This document shows, piece by piece, positions 35,544 to 44,452 of a stretch of 64,000 nt of DNA. Every line of letters starts with the position of its first letter. Position 1 is the stretch's first letter. The notes beneath the pieces were generated by a model. That model was not told where the DNA came from, did no database searches, and was given only the letters and a program-made list of their open reading frames with translations. A program made the position numbers and the translations under genes. The stretch comes from Enterococcus faecium (GTDB lineage Bacteria; Bacillota; Bacilli; Lactobacillales; Enterococcaceae): the NCBI RefSeq assembly GCF_029023785.1, contig NZ_CP118955.1, positions 248,001 to 312,000 on the forward strand, written 5' to 3'.

Positions 35544-35666
35544 AACCTCTTGGTAAACGGTGTTCAAAAGCTTGCATCTGCGGTAATAAGTCTAACCAAG
35601 TCAAAAACATAAGAAGCTGTTTTAGCTTGGCTGCTCTTATTACTTGATGCAGGGCAGCTTTTTCAT
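35544..35666 (+). repeat. Dyad repeat family A, copy 2 (tandem unit 1)
   Basis: A 123-bp unit starting AACCTCTTGGTAAACGG. Its left half (GCATCTGCGGTAATAAGT) and right half (CTCTTATTACTTGATGC) form an imperfect inverted repeat. Directly followed by a near-identical second unit. Confidence 0.88.
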
Positions 35667-35797
35667 AACCTCTTGGTAAACGGTGTTCAAAAGCTTGCAT
35701 CTGCGGTAATAAGTCCAACCAAATCAAAAACATAAGAAGCTGTTTTAGCCTGGTTGTTCTTATTACTTGATGCAGGGCAGCTTTTTCACAACCTCTT
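35667..35797 (+). repeat. Dyad repeat family A, copy 3 (tandem unit 2)
   Basis: Exactly 123 bp after the previous unit, differing by only a few bases (for example TCCAACCAAAT instead of TCTAACCAAGT). Ends CACAACCTCTTG just before the oleate hydratase stop codon and may act as its terminator. Confidence 0.88.
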
Positions 35798-35799
35798 GA

Positions 35800-37494
35800 T
35801 TATTCAAACATTTTTTTTGCGGCACGAGCTAGAGTAGGAATATCTTTGTCGTAACGCGGTGTTTTGACAAGACGGGACATAGGAATACCCGCAAAATGGA
35901 AAGCAGCGATTTCTCCAGAACGTACAGCACTTTGTTCAGTAAAGATCATCTGATAAGGCTGCTCGACAAATTCTCCTGTAAAGGCCAGATTGGTCGAATG
36001 TTTAGGAATGACTTTTGGTCGATCGCTTTTGGCACGATTATTGAACAACGCGGAAGCATAAGGCATATAGACAGGGATATTATTTATTACGCTGTCGAAA
36101 ATTTCTGTTTCTTTTTCACGAATATTCACTGGTCCAGGATCTACTTTTGAAAGTTGTCCAATCAGTTCTTCTAGCATTTCTTTTCCATTCATTTTAATAT
36201 ACTGTTTATCCACAAATTCGCCACGTCGTCTTGGATAAAGGAAATAACCCCAAATAACTGTTTCATTTGGTTTCTGAGACGTAAAATGCGGTTGATGATG
36301 CACGACGATAGACATATTGACATCTTTTTGGCCTAACGGCGTGATCGGTGTGGTTGAAATAAATGAATTCAAGGCATTTCCTGGTTCTTGAGTCGTGATA
36401 CGGGTGATTTCATTCAACAACAAATGGTTTTTCGTCGTCAGGGTAAAGCTGACCCATTCGCTTGCATCTCGATCAGCAAAGAATTTGTCAGGATTTCCCA
36501 AGTTGTAGAAACGTTCACTGGCTTTTTTCCAGAGACTAGAAGCTGCACCATAATCCATATTTTCTACAGCTGGTGTTTCGTAATCTCCTAAAGTAGCTGA
36601 ATCTGTAATGGACCCATTAGTGAAAATAACTGCTGTATCTTCATCGACCACAACGTATTCTTCTTCTTGAGTCAGTGTATTGGTAATTTTCAAACCAGTC
36701 ACAGTGATTTCATCTTGCATCGGTGTTTCTTTGAATTCCCAGTCAGTGACACGGCGGTTCAAAATGATTTTGCATCCTTGTTCTTTCAAGTACTCGATCA
36801 AAGGAAGCATAATACTTTCGTATTGATTGTAACGTGTTCGATTGACGCCCACTAGATGTTCGATTTGAGTGAATTCATAAATCATTTGATGCATATAGCG
36901 ACGCAATTCTTGAGCAGAACTACGTGTTCTGAAAGCAAATGTTGTTTCCCACATAAACCAGAAGTTTGTTTCAAAAAAGTGTGGATCATCTTTGAAATAT
37001 TCTTCGATAGTGATATTGTCTAGTTTTTCTTCTTCTGAATCAGGCATAGCAATCAGTTTAGTCAGAAGAATACGGTCTTTATTATTGAATCCCAGTTTTC
37101 CGCCATCAATGATTCCTTTGCCACCTTCCATCAAACGTGCTTTGTCAAAGGTTCGGTGTTTTGCATCAAAATCTCTCGTATCTTCTTCAGCAGTCATCCC
37201 TGGCTCAGTAACAGAAGGTATTCGACTTAACAGATCCATCAAATCTACATAGGTACGGTAATTAAGCATGCGACCGCCTCGAGCAATATAGCCTTTTTGG
37301 TTTTCTAATGGATGGTTTTTATTCCAATATTCATCCACTACAGTGTCGGTCGGTGCACCATCATTTGAACCGTGATCATCCAATGAATAAAAGGTGATCT
37401 GATCCCCTTTCCATTTGCCTTCTTGAATCAAATAAACAGCCGCTGCCATATTGGCAATACCGGCACCAATCATTATTGCTTTACTTTTTCTCAT
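35800..37494 (-). CDS. ohyA: Oleate hydratase (myosin-cross-reactive antigen family)
   Basis: A 564-residue FAD-dependent enzyme that adds water to oleic acid to give 10-hydroxystearic acid, detoxifying host unsaturated fatty acids. Visible: FAD-binding MIGAGIANMAAAVYLI at the N-terminus, RGGRMLNYRTYVDLMDLL (substrate/FAD loop) and FNNRAKSDRPKVIPKHSTNLAFTGEFVEQP at the C-terminal FAD region. Start ATG 37494 follows GGAGGAATCACA; the frame extends 8 codons further without a signal. A 42-residue gene lies 56 nt upstream on the same strand. Confidence 0.93.
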   Translation of the reverse strand: MRKSKAIMIGAGIANMAAAVYLIQEGKWKGDQITFYSLDDHGSNDGAPTDTVVDEYWNKNHPLENQKGYIARGGRMLNYRTYVDLMDLLSRIPSVTEPGMTAEEDTRDFDAKHRTFDKARLMEGGKGIIDGGKLGFNNKDRILLTKLIAMPDSEEEKLDNITIEEYFKDDPHFFETNFWFMWETTFAFRTRSSAQELRRYMHQMIYEFTQIEHLVGVNRTRYNQYESIMLPLIEYLKEQGCKIILNRRVTDWEFKETPMQDEITVTGLKITNTLTQEEEYVVVDEDTAVIFTNGSITDSATLGDYETPAVENMDYGAASSLWKKASERFYNLGNPDKFFADRDASEWVSFTLTTKNHLLLNEITRITTQEPGNALNSFISTTPITPLGQKDVNMSIVVHHQPHFTSQKPNETVIWGYFLYPRRRGEFVDKQYIKMNGKEMLEELIGQLSKVDPGPVNIREKETEIFDSVINNIPVYMPYASALFNNRAKSDRPKVIPKHSTNLAFTGEFVEQPYQMIFTEQSAVRSGEIAAFHFAGIPMSRLVKTPRYDKDIPTLARAAKKMFE

Positions 37495-37550
37495 TGTGAT
37501 TCCTCCAATGTCTTCCAAGTATGTCCGTAGTGATTCAACTAAATAGGATG

Positions 37551-37679
37551 CTAGATTGATTCGAATTCATCATATAAATGACTGTCATCTTCGAATAGTC
37601 CTGTCTTTTTTCCTAGATATGCAGCGCCAAGGGCAAGCAAACCTAAACCGATGCCGACTTTGATTAATTTTTTACTCAT
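37551..37679 (-). CDS. Small membrane protein (42 aa), upstream of oleate hydratase
   Basis: MSKKLIKVGIGLGLLALGA opens a short protein with one hydrophobic, glycine-rich helix and an acidic tail (EDDSHLYDEFESI). The start at 37679 has an excellent ribosome site, AAGGAGG, 8 nt away, which supports translation; the longer frame to 37778 has none. It precedes ohyA in the same direction, so it may be co-transcribed and could assist the hydratase at the membrane. No family recognised. Confidence 0.7.
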   Translation of the reverse strand: MSKKLIKVGIGLGLLALGAAYLGKKTGLFEDDSHLYDEFESI

Positions 37680-38117
37680 GAAAAACGCCTCCTTGTTTTC
37701 TCTTTCTATATCCAAGGATAGTTCGTTTTTATTAGAATGCCAAATGATAGGACGAGAAGAAAAAGGAAATTTTGACAAAAAAGAAGAAGTGTCTGATTTT
37801 CCTGTAAATAAAAATAGGGTAGGTAAGAAGAAAAGATTTGAGGAGGTGTATGGTTCTATTTTTAGAAATTTGGGTACAAAAAAAGCACCGAGACAGTGCT
37901 TCTTTGAAAAGCTGATGACGGACTAAGCCTTATTTTAACTTGCTACGTTGTTTTGGATACTTCCACGATTTATGGATGGAGGGAGAAAAATGGGAGAGTG
38001 AAAAAGAAAAATTTAAGCGAACCGTTATCATTAGAACAACTTTTAAATAGACGAACAAGGTAACTTTCTTTTACAATAAAAGAATAGGAACAAATTAAAA
38101 GAAAGTAGGTAGCGTAT
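37680..38117. other. Divergent intergenic region
   Basis: Carries the promoter region of the 42-aa/ohyA genes (minus) and of the DUF1622 pair (plus). A small hairpin AGCACCGAGACAGTGCT lies at about 37884-37900. No gene supported. Confidence 0.4.
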
Positions 38118-38483
38118 ATGTTTCGCTCAAATTTAATTGAATTTCTAGAATGGATCATTGCTATTTTAAATATTTGTTCTATCGGTATCTTAATTGTCGG
38201 GATCGTTCTTGTTCTATTCAAACTTTTTGATTGGTCTCATGTCAAGAAAAACTATGCAGAACGTAATACTCGTAATGCAGATACAAGAAAACTGCTAGCA
38301 AGTTATATTTTGTTAAGCTTGGAAGTACTAGTCGTTGCTGATATCATCGAGTCAGTTATCAAGCCGACTTGGACAGATATTTTGAAGCTTGCACTTATTA
38401 TTATCATTCGAACAGTCATTTCTTATTTCTTGAATCAGGAAATAGAAGACAAAGAAAAACAAAGAAGAGGAGAGGTAGGATGA
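38118..38483 (+). CDS. DUF1622 family membrane protein 1
   Basis: A 121-residue protein with three hydrophobic segments (about 10-35, 55-75, 85-105). The block ASYILLSLEVLVVADIIESVIKP followed by LKLALIIIIRTVISYFLNQE is the DUF1622 signature. Function unknown. GAAAGTAGGTAGCG precedes the ATG. Its stop codon overlaps the start of the second gene (ATGA), so the two are translationally coupled and probably form one complex. Confidence 0.8.
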   Translation: MFRSNLIEFLEWIIAILNICSIGILIVGIVLVLFKLFDWSHVKKNYAERNTRNADTRKLLASYILLSLEVLVVADIIESVIKPTWTDILKLALIIIIRTVISYFLNQEIEDKEKQRRGEVG

Positions 38484-38845
38484 CGACAGAGTTGATGCAG
38501 TTTCTTCTTCCATATTTCGAAAAACTTGTACTGGGACTTGATATCTTTGCTATCTGTTTATTGGTTTGGGGTGTTTGTCTATCAATCAAGGATTTTTTGA
38601 AATATTTATTTGTCCATACAAAAGTGCAAAGCGACCGAGTCAGCGAGAACAATGCTATTAAAAAGATGTTGGGAGGCTATATACTTCTAAGTTTGGAAAT
38701 TCTTGTTTCAGCTGGGATCATCGAATCGATTATCAAACCTACCTTGCAGGATATTTTCCAACTAGCGGCGTTGGTAGTTATCCGAACCATCATTTCTTAT
38801 TTTTTAAATAAAGAGATCGGACCCCTAGATGTCCAAAATAAGTGA
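38480..38845 (+). CDS. DUF1622 family membrane protein 2
   Basis: Also 121 residues, with the same signature (GGYILLSLEILVSAGIIESIIKP, then VIRTIISYFLNKE). Start ATG 38480 is supported by AGGAGAGGTAGG just before it and by the ATGA overlap with the first gene; the longer frame from 38369 is out of place. Paralogue of the preceding gene, most likely a hetero-oligomeric membrane pair of unknown role. Confidence 0.8.
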   Translation: MTTELMQFLLPYFEKLVLGLDIFAICLLVWGVCLSIKDFLKYLFVHTKVQSDRVSENNAIKKMLGGYILLSLEILVSAGIIESIIKPTLQDIFQLAALVVIRTIISYFLNKEIGPLDVQNK

Positions 38846-38897
38846 GGTTGTGAGCCTGACGTGTATCAAGAGATTGTTACAGAAATGGGCATCTTCA

Positions 38898-38944
38898 ACA
38901 AATAAGAGGCTGTGACATGATTTTTGTCACAGCCCCTTATTTGT
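38898..38944. terminator. Bidirectional terminator between DUF1622 pair and Mga-like gene
   Basis: AAATAAGAGGCTGTGACA pairs with TGTCACAGCCCCTTATTT (one mismatch) around TGATTTT. It overlaps the 3' end of the minus-strand regulator and is of the GGTTGTGACA type. Confidence 0.85.
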
Positions 38945-40364
38945 TTTGCACAGCTGAAATGATAGCTCGATCGATCGTATTGATCGAAATAGGAATAATA
39001 TTTTCATATTGGACCGCATCTGGTGTATATAATGTACGTTCACATAATACCCGGTTTGAGGACTGCTGCGCATACTTCTTTATATCAGATATACTTGAAT
39101 AAATTGTTGGTGCAACTTGAAAATCGAAAGTAGTTACAGCTTCCAAGGCTTCCCGATAAATCAGATAATGAACATCCGAATTTGTGACGATATAGATAGT
39201 CAGATGTTCTTTTGTCAGACGGAGAATTCCGCTCAATTCGATCACAAAAGCCCGCATGCAATTAGGATTCAACCGTAGATCATAAGGTAACTGGCTGGAC
39301 CAGCTGGAAAAAATTGTCTGGACTTCTTTATATAAATTTGTCTGTTCCTCATTTAAAAGATAAAATTTTTCTGGCATGAATAATTGATAGTTATCCCAAG
39401 CCGAACGCATCAGATGAATCAGCGCACGTTCGAACGGTTGGTTTCCGAATAATTCTTGATTGAAGTGAGATTCAAAGGTAGCAACTAGTTCTTTTATTTC
39501 GGGAGTATTGTCAATAAACACTTGGTGTAGCTGTTGAAAGTCTTCCGCAATCAACTGATAAGAATGGAAACCATAATTACAAAGATTGAATAGTGTCAAA
39601 ATAAAGGCGAATTCTTCTTTTTTATAATAGGTTTGGAAATCAGTGTTTTCCCATGCTGATTCGACATAATTGTAAATAGGACGTTTTTTGATTTCTTCGA
39701 TAAATTTTGAATCTATTGTCACAGCACACACTTGCTGGCGTAGGAAACTGATAGCAAAACCAATCGATAAGATTTCTTTATTTTCTTTATCATAAAATCT
39801 GCCACTATTTTCCGTTACGGATTCAATGAAACGATCGGCACGTTCAAAAAACGATTCAGGTAGCTCCCAAGAATTAAAACCGCCTAAACGATACGACACA
39901 TTAAGAAGCAGCAGACGTCTTTCCATTTCAGTGAATCGAGGGGAGTAGCGGTCGATTTCGATCCCGCAGTCATTAAAATAAGCTAATACTTGTTTTTTTA
40001 ATGAATAAGCTTTGCTGACAGAGATGAATTCACATTCAGTTAATTGAAGATAATCAGGTTCATCTTCTTCCAAATAAAGCAGACAAGTTTTTAAAAACAA
40101 CGAATTTTGAGACAATTGCTGCATGATCTTGCATCGAGGTATATGTTCTGAAAAATATAAAGTGTAACGGTCCTTTTCCCGATGTGTATAAGCGATCTGT
40201 TCTTCAAATTCTTTTTTTATGTTATTGATATCATTGAGTAAAGTGGTTTTGCAAACATGCAGGAGATTGGAGAGCTTTTCTAGATTGACTTCTTTATTTA
40301 CATAGAATTGCCCACATAAAAACAGCTGTCTTAAAATATTTTTCTCAATATATTCTTCAATCAT
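38937..40364 (-). CDS. Mga-like helix-turn-helix transcriptional regulator 1
   Basis: A 475-residue regulator of the Mga/AtxA-like group. An N-terminal winged helix is seen (EVNLEKLSNLLHVCKTTLLNDINNIKKEF, residues about 25-55). Next comes a second helix-turn-helix/PRD-like region (LTECEFISVSKAYSLKKQVLAYFNDCGIEID onward), and the end is an EIIB-like fold (HLTIYIVTNSDVHYLIYREAL). Divergent from the tyrosine decarboxylase paralogue with a 469-nt space, so it probably controls that operon, possibly in response to PTS state or pH. Effector unknown. Confidence 0.78.
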   Translation of the reverse strand: MIEEYIEKNILRQLFLCGQFYVNKEVNLEKLSNLLHVCKTTLLNDINNIKKEFEEQIAYTHREKDRYTLYFSEHIPRCKIMQQLSQNSLFLKTCLLYLEEDEPDYLQLTECEFISVSKAYSLKKQVLAYFNDCGIEIDRYSPRFTEMERRLLLLNVSYRLGGFNSWELPESFFERADRFIESVTENSGRFYDKENKEILSIGFAISFLRQQVCAVTIDSKFIEEIKKRPIYNYVESAWENTDFQTYYKKEEFAFILTLFNLCNYGFHSYQLIAEDFQQLHQVFIDNTPEIKELVATFESHFNQELFGNQPFERALIHLMRSAWDNYQLFMPEKFYLLNEEQTNLYKEVQTIFSSWSSQLPYDLRLNPNCMRAFVIELSGILRLTKEHLTIYIVTNSDVHYLIYREALEAVTTFDFQVAPTIYSSISDIKKYAQQSSNRVLCERTLYTPDAVQYENIIPISINTIDRAIISAVQNK

Positions 40365-40833
40365 AGTAGAGCCTCCGCCTTATATTTTTTTGCACAATAT
40401 GGGAAATATTATGACATGTTTTCTTTTTGAAATCATCAGTTAATTTCTGAAAAAGCATATAAATGCCGTTAAAAAAGGTTTTTTATGTTATAAAATTTGG
40501 AAAACAGATAATTCTATTAAAAAATAAATTGTGAATTTTTAACAATATAAAAAAATAAAAATATGTTTAGTGAATGAAGGACAGTCATTTTATTTGTTTG
40601 TTCGCTTTTTTTAGGTTATCTATTTTAGAAGACTGATTTATTGAAAAATTGTTCGCTTTTTTGCGTTGAATTATCAGAAAAATCCGACTTTATTTATTTT
40701 TGTTTGTAAAAATCTACGTGGATTTGATGTTATAAAAAAAAATTTCTCATTTTTGGCGCTATAGTGAAGAGGTGTTACAGATAAACACATGTATCTGCAA
40801 GACATTGACCAACAAAATATGGAGGGAAGAAAA
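40365..40833. other. AT-rich divergent promoter region of the decarboxylase operon
   Basis: No gene. Very AT-rich. Contains the direct repeats listed at 40598-40662 and a hexamer TATAGT at 40760-40765 that could be a -10 box for the decarboxylase gene. No T-box leader (no specifier stem or T-box sequence) was recognised. Confidence 0.5.
40598..40662 (+). promoter_or_regulatory. Two TTGTTCGCTTTTTT direct repeats, 51 bp apart
   Basis: The 14-mer occurs at 40598-40611 and 40649-40662. Start-to-start distance of 51 bp is close to five helical turns, so the sites face the same side. Candidate binding sites for the divergent Mga-like regulator. Confidence 0.5.
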
Positions 40834-42669
40834 ATGAAAGATATGGATATCAAGGCCGTCTTTATAGGCGACAAAGCTGAAAATGGACCAGTTTATAAAA
40901 TGTTGTTGAACAAGATGGTAGATGAACATCTTGGATGGAGAGAAAATTATATTCCTTCAGATATGCCTGCAATTAGCGAAGGAGATAAGCTCACTCCAGA
41001 TTATCTAGCCACCCGCGACCATATGATAGAGGTCTTGGATGAAGTCAGTCAGCGATTACGCGCAGGATCGATCCCATGGCATTCAGCAGGCCGTTACTGG
41101 GGACAAATGAATGCTGAAACATTGATGCCTGCTTTATTAGCTTACAACTATGCGATGCTGTGGAACCCAAATAATGTTGCATTGGAATCTTCTATGGCAA
41201 CTTCGCAAATGGAAGCAGAAGTAGGACAGGATTTTGCTTCATTATTCAATATGACAGACGGATGGGGACACATTGCAGCAGATGGTTCTATTGCTAATCT
41301 TGAAGGATTATGGTACGCCCGTTGCATCAAATCGATTCCTTTAGCTGTCAAGGAAGTGCTGCCTGAAAAAGTGAAAAAAATGTCTGAGTGGGAACTTTTG
41401 AATTTATCTGTTGAAGAAATTTTGGAAATGACCGAAAGCTTTACGGACGAAGAAATGGATGAGGTCAAAGCAGCTTCTTCCCGTAGCGGAAAAAATATCC
41501 AAAGATTAGGGAAATGGCTGGTCCCTCAAACAAAACACTATTCTTGGATGAAGGCGTTAGATATTTGCGGAGTCGGCTTAGATCAGATGGTTGCTATCCC
41601 AGTTCAAGAGGATTATCGAATGGATATTAATGCTTTGGAAAAAACAATTCGTGAATTAGCTGGACAAAAAATCCCAATTCTAGGTGTGGTTGCTGTCGTA
41701 GGAACGACAGAAGAAGGTCAAGTAGACAGTGTAGATAAAATCGTCCAATTAAGAGAAAGGTTAAAAGATGAAGGGATCTATTTCTATTTACATGTTGATG
41801 CCGCATATGGCGGCTATGCGCGTTCACTGTTTCTAAACGAAGCAGGAGAATTTGTGCCGTATGCTTCCTTAGCTGAATTCTTTGAAGAACATCATGTTTT
41901 CCACCACTGCGTAACGATTGACAAAGAGGTATATGAAGGGTTCAGAGCTATTTCAGAAGCGGATTCTGTCACGATAGATCCTCATAAGATGGGCTATGTC
42001 CCTTATGCTGCTGGAGGAATCGTAATCAAACATAAAAATATGAGAAATATCATTTCTTATTTCGCGCCATATGTGTTTGAAAAATCAGTAAAGGCTCCAG
42101 ATATGTTAGGAGCTTATATTTTGGAAGGATCAAAAGCTGGAGCAACCGCCGCCGCAGTCTGGACAGCACATCGTGTATTGCCATTGAATGTGACCGGATA
42201 TGGTCAATTGATTGGGGCTTCAATCGAGGCAGCTCAAAGATTCAGAGAATTTCTCGATCATCTGACTTTTACTGTTAAAGGAAAAACAATCGAAGTCTAT
42301 CCATTGAATCATCCTGATTTTAATATGGTCAATTGGGTATTCAAAGAACAAGGCTGTACAGATTTGAACGCTATCAATGAATTAAATGAAAAAATGTTCG
42401 ATCGGTCTTCTTATATGGATGGCGATGTTTATGGTGAACGGTTTATTACTTCTCATACTACATTTACACAAGAAGATTACGGTGATTCTCCAATTCGTTT
42501 TGTTGAAAGAATGGGTCTAACGAAAGAAGAATGGAAAAAAGAACAGAAAATCACTCTGCTACGTGCGGCTATCATGACTCCTTATTTGAATGATGATCGA
42601 ATTTTCAATTTTTATACAAAAAAAATCGCCAAAGCAATGGAAAAGAAACTAAACGAAATCATCCAATAG
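40834..42669 (+). CDS. Tyrosine decarboxylase paralogue (PLP-dependent)
   Basis: A 611-residue pyridoxal-phosphate decarboxylase of the bacterial TyrDC type. Opening [18 protein letters not shown] and [16 protein letters not shown] are hallmarks. PLP site: [12 protein letters not shown], then Lys385 in [16 protein letters not shown]. Start ATG 40834 follows GGAGGGAAGA; the frame reaches 40789 without a signal. Such enzymes turn tyrosine into tyramine and consume a proton; some also accept phenylalanine or L-dopa. E. faecium has been reported to carry two TDCs. The neighbours here are not the canonical tyrS/tyrP/nhaC set, so this may be the second enzyme, with a different substrate preference (inference). 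Confidence 0.88.
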   Translation: MKDMDIKAVFIGDKAENGPVYKMLLNKMVDEHLGWRENYIPSDMPAISEGDKLTPDYLATRDHMIEVLDEVSQRLRAGSIPWHSAGRYWGQMNAETLMPALLAYNYAMLWNPNNVALESSMATSQMEAEVGQDFASLFNMTDGWGHIAADGSIANLEGLWYARCIKSIPLAVKEVLPEKVKKMSEWELLNLSVEEILEMTESFTDEEMDEVKAASSRSGKNIQRLGKWLVPQTKHYSWMKALDICGVGLDQMVAIPVQEDYRMDINALEKTIRELAGQKIPILGVVAVVGTTEEGQVDSVDKIVQLRERLKDEGIYFYLHVDAAYGGYARSLFLNEAGEFVPYASLAEFFEEHHVFHHCVTIDKEVYEGFRAISEADSVTIDPHKMGYVPYAAGGIVIKHKNMRNIISYFAPYVFEKSVKAPDMLGAYILEGSKAGATAAAVWTAHRVLPLNVTGYGQLIGASIEAAQRFREFLDHLTFTVKGKTIEVYPLNHPDFNMVNWVFKEQGCTDLNAINELNEKMFDRSSYMDGDVYGERFITSHTTFTQEDYGDSPIRFVERMGLTKEEWKKEQKITLLRAAIMTPYLNDDRIFNFYTKKIAKAMEKKLNEIIQ

Positions 42670-42973
42670 AACTGATTTTTGTGTGAAAGAATAACAAGAG
42701 ACATATGGAGAACAGACAATTATTTGCTTCATCAAAACAATTGTATTTCCCCCTGTTTTTCATATATTCCTCGCCAAGATATTCTTTTTTATAAAACGTT
42801 CTATAAGTTGGATCGTTCGTTTCATGTATCAAACCCAGTTCACTAAGATCGTTCAATGGATGTTTCGGTGATACTGGGTTTTGTACTGAATCGATGAAAC
42901 CTTGTCATTTCTGTTCTTGAACAAAAATAAAAGAAAACAAAAACATATGTCGCTATTGAAAGAAGGAATAAAG
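42670..42973. other. Intercistronic region with long imperfect hairpin
   Basis: No gene. The main feature is a hairpin with arms at 42819-42843 and 42868-42900. It contains a perfect 9-bp core (AAACCCAGT/ACTGGGTTT), a TCAC/GTGA pair near the loop and a GTTTCAT/ATGAAAC outer pair. There is no T-run, so it is more likely an mRNA processing or stability element than a terminator. Confidence 0.5.
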
Positions 42974-44452
42974 ATGAAAGATACTGGTTCATCAAAGCAA
43001 ATCACGACCATGACCTTTATCGGAATGACCTGCGCCCTTGTAGCAAGTGTACGAAATATTCCAGATGTAGCAGCAACGAGCTGGACGATGATTTTTTACA
43101 TGCTGGTTGCAGTATTATTGTACGCTTTTCCAATCTCATTGATCTCTGGTGAATTTGCTGGAATGTTTCCCCAAAAAGGTGGTCCAGAACTTTGGGTATC
43201 GAATGCTCTAGGAAAAAAATGGGGGTTCGTTGTCTCATGGCTGTTATGGGTCCAAATGTTTCCTGGGATGGTGATGGTCGCTTCAGCACTCGCTCCGTTG
43301 TTTGGTAATATTATCGATAATGTGCCGCTTGGTTTGAACAGCAAATTTACATTAGTTGTCATTTTAGTCGTTTATTGGATCATCACTTTTTTGAATTTGA
43401 AATTTGATATGGCAAAAATCGGCGGAAAAGTCGGTGTTTGGTTAGGATTGTACGTGCCTTTGACGATGATGCTCTTATTAGGGTTTGCTGCGTGGATCAA
43501 AGTTGGGATCGTACCAACCGGAACATTAGGCAGTTTTTCATGGGACAAATTAATACCAGATACTACGACTGCATCCTCATTTGTTTATTTTGCGCCGATC
43601 ATGTTTATTTTTACTGGTATCGAAATGTCCTCTGTGTATATCACTCGATTGGAAAATCCAGTTAAAACGTATATTCGCGGAGTATTTGCCGCGTTAATTT
43701 TTATATTTTTCGTCAATATTTTGAATGCTTTAGTTGTAGCAAATGTCGTACCAAAAGGACAAATGGAATTGAATAATATCGCGCAATCTATTTCGATTTA
43801 TTGCCAAATTCTTGGTTTGCCACATCTTATTGTGAATCTGTTTAGTTTACTTGTCTTCATTGGTGTAGCAGTCCAATTATCTGCTTGGGCCTCAGGACCA
43901 GCAAAGACAGTGACAGAAAGTGCTAGAAAAGGTGCGTATCCACCAAAATTCAATTTTTGGAAGACGAATCAATTTGACGTATCCAAATCCGTTATTTTGA
44001 CTCAGTCTGTCATTATCTCAATCTTTGCACTTTTTTATTTGCTGATTCCTGGCGTCAATCAAGCATTTTTGATGCTCGTAAATTCAACTACTGTTATCTA
44101 CTGTATCGTCTATGTCATCATGGGGATCGCAGTTTTGAGATTGCGTTATACACATGCAAAGTTGAATCGACCATTTAGAATTGGAAAAAAAGAGAAAAAG
44201 AGCAATCTTGGAGTTTGGACTGTCGTTATTGTTTTATTTGCGGCAATCGGATTTTCTGTCGGACTGACGATGAAAGCTGGAACATGGATCAATCTAATTG
44301 CAGTCACAGCCATCAGTGTCATTTTGTTTGTAGTACCACTCTGTATTGAAAAAATAAAGAAACCTTCTTGGGAACAGGAAGTCGCCATGCTGCTTGAAAA
44401 AGAAAAAGGTGAACTTGATGGAAAAACCGGCAATGAAACGGACTCTAACTAA
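42974..44452 (+). CDS. APC family permease, glutamate:GABA antiporter (GadC/TyrP) type
   Basis: A 492-residue transporter with twelve membrane segments. FIGMTCALVASVRNIPDVAATSW at the N-terminus, PQKGGPELWVSNALGKKWGFV and IMFIFTGIEMSSVYITRLENP are typical of GadC-like exchangers, the branch that also contains tyrosine/tyramine antiporters. It most likely exchanges the decarboxylase's amino acid for its amine. Start ATG 42974 after AAGAAGGAATAAAG; earlier ATGs at 42902 and 42947 lack signals. It ends 35 nt after the next gene begins. Confidence 0.85.
   Translation: MKDTGSSKQITTMTFIGMTCALVASVRNIPDVAATSWTMIFYMLVAVLLYAFPISLISGEFAGMFPQKGGPELWVSNALGKKWGFVVSWLLWVQMFPGMVMVASALAPLFGNIIDNVPLGLNSKFTLVVILVVYWIITFLNLKFDMAKIGGKVGVWLGLYVPLTMMLLLGFAAWIKVGIVPTGTLGSFSWDKLIPDTTTASSFVYFAPIMFIFTGIEMSSVYITRLENPVKTYIRGVFAALIFIFFVNILNALVVANVVPKGQMELNNIAQSISIYCQILGLPHLIVNLFSLLVFIGVAVQLSAWASGPAKTVTESARKGAYPPKFNFWKTNQFDVSKSVILTQSVIISIFALFYLLIPGVNQAFLMLVNSTTVIYCIVYVIMGIAVLRLRYTHAKLNRPFRIGKKEKKSNLGVWTVVIVLFAAIGFSVGLTMKAGTWINLIAVTAISVILFVVPLCIEKIKKPSWEQEVAMLLEKEKGELDGKTGNETDSN

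Larger units (their letters stand above)
35150..35799. other. Intergenic region holding promoter DNA and repeat cluster
   Basis: 35150-35429 is the AT-rich upstream region of the minus-strand dehydrogenase gene, without a recognisable gene. 35430-35797 is filled by repeats: a family-B-like element and two tandem copies of family A, ending in the terminator region of the oleate hydratase gene. Confidence 0.75.

Noticed and set aside
35527..35733. 68-residue open frame with an internal repeat (LPQMQAFEHRLPRGYEK twice)
   Set aside because: It is the translation of the tandem non-coding repeat at 35544-35797; no ribosome site, and the repeat occurs elsewhere without an open frame.
35544..35797. 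Possible CRISPR or minisatellite from the regular 123-bp periodicity
   Set aside because: Units are contiguous and nearly identical with no short repeat/unique spacer alternation, and no cas genes are present.
40365..40833. Tyrosine-responsive T-box leader upstream of the decarboxylase
   Set aside because: I could not find the conserved T-box sequence or an antiterminator/terminator pair; the canonical T-box belongs to tyrS clusters, which are absent here.
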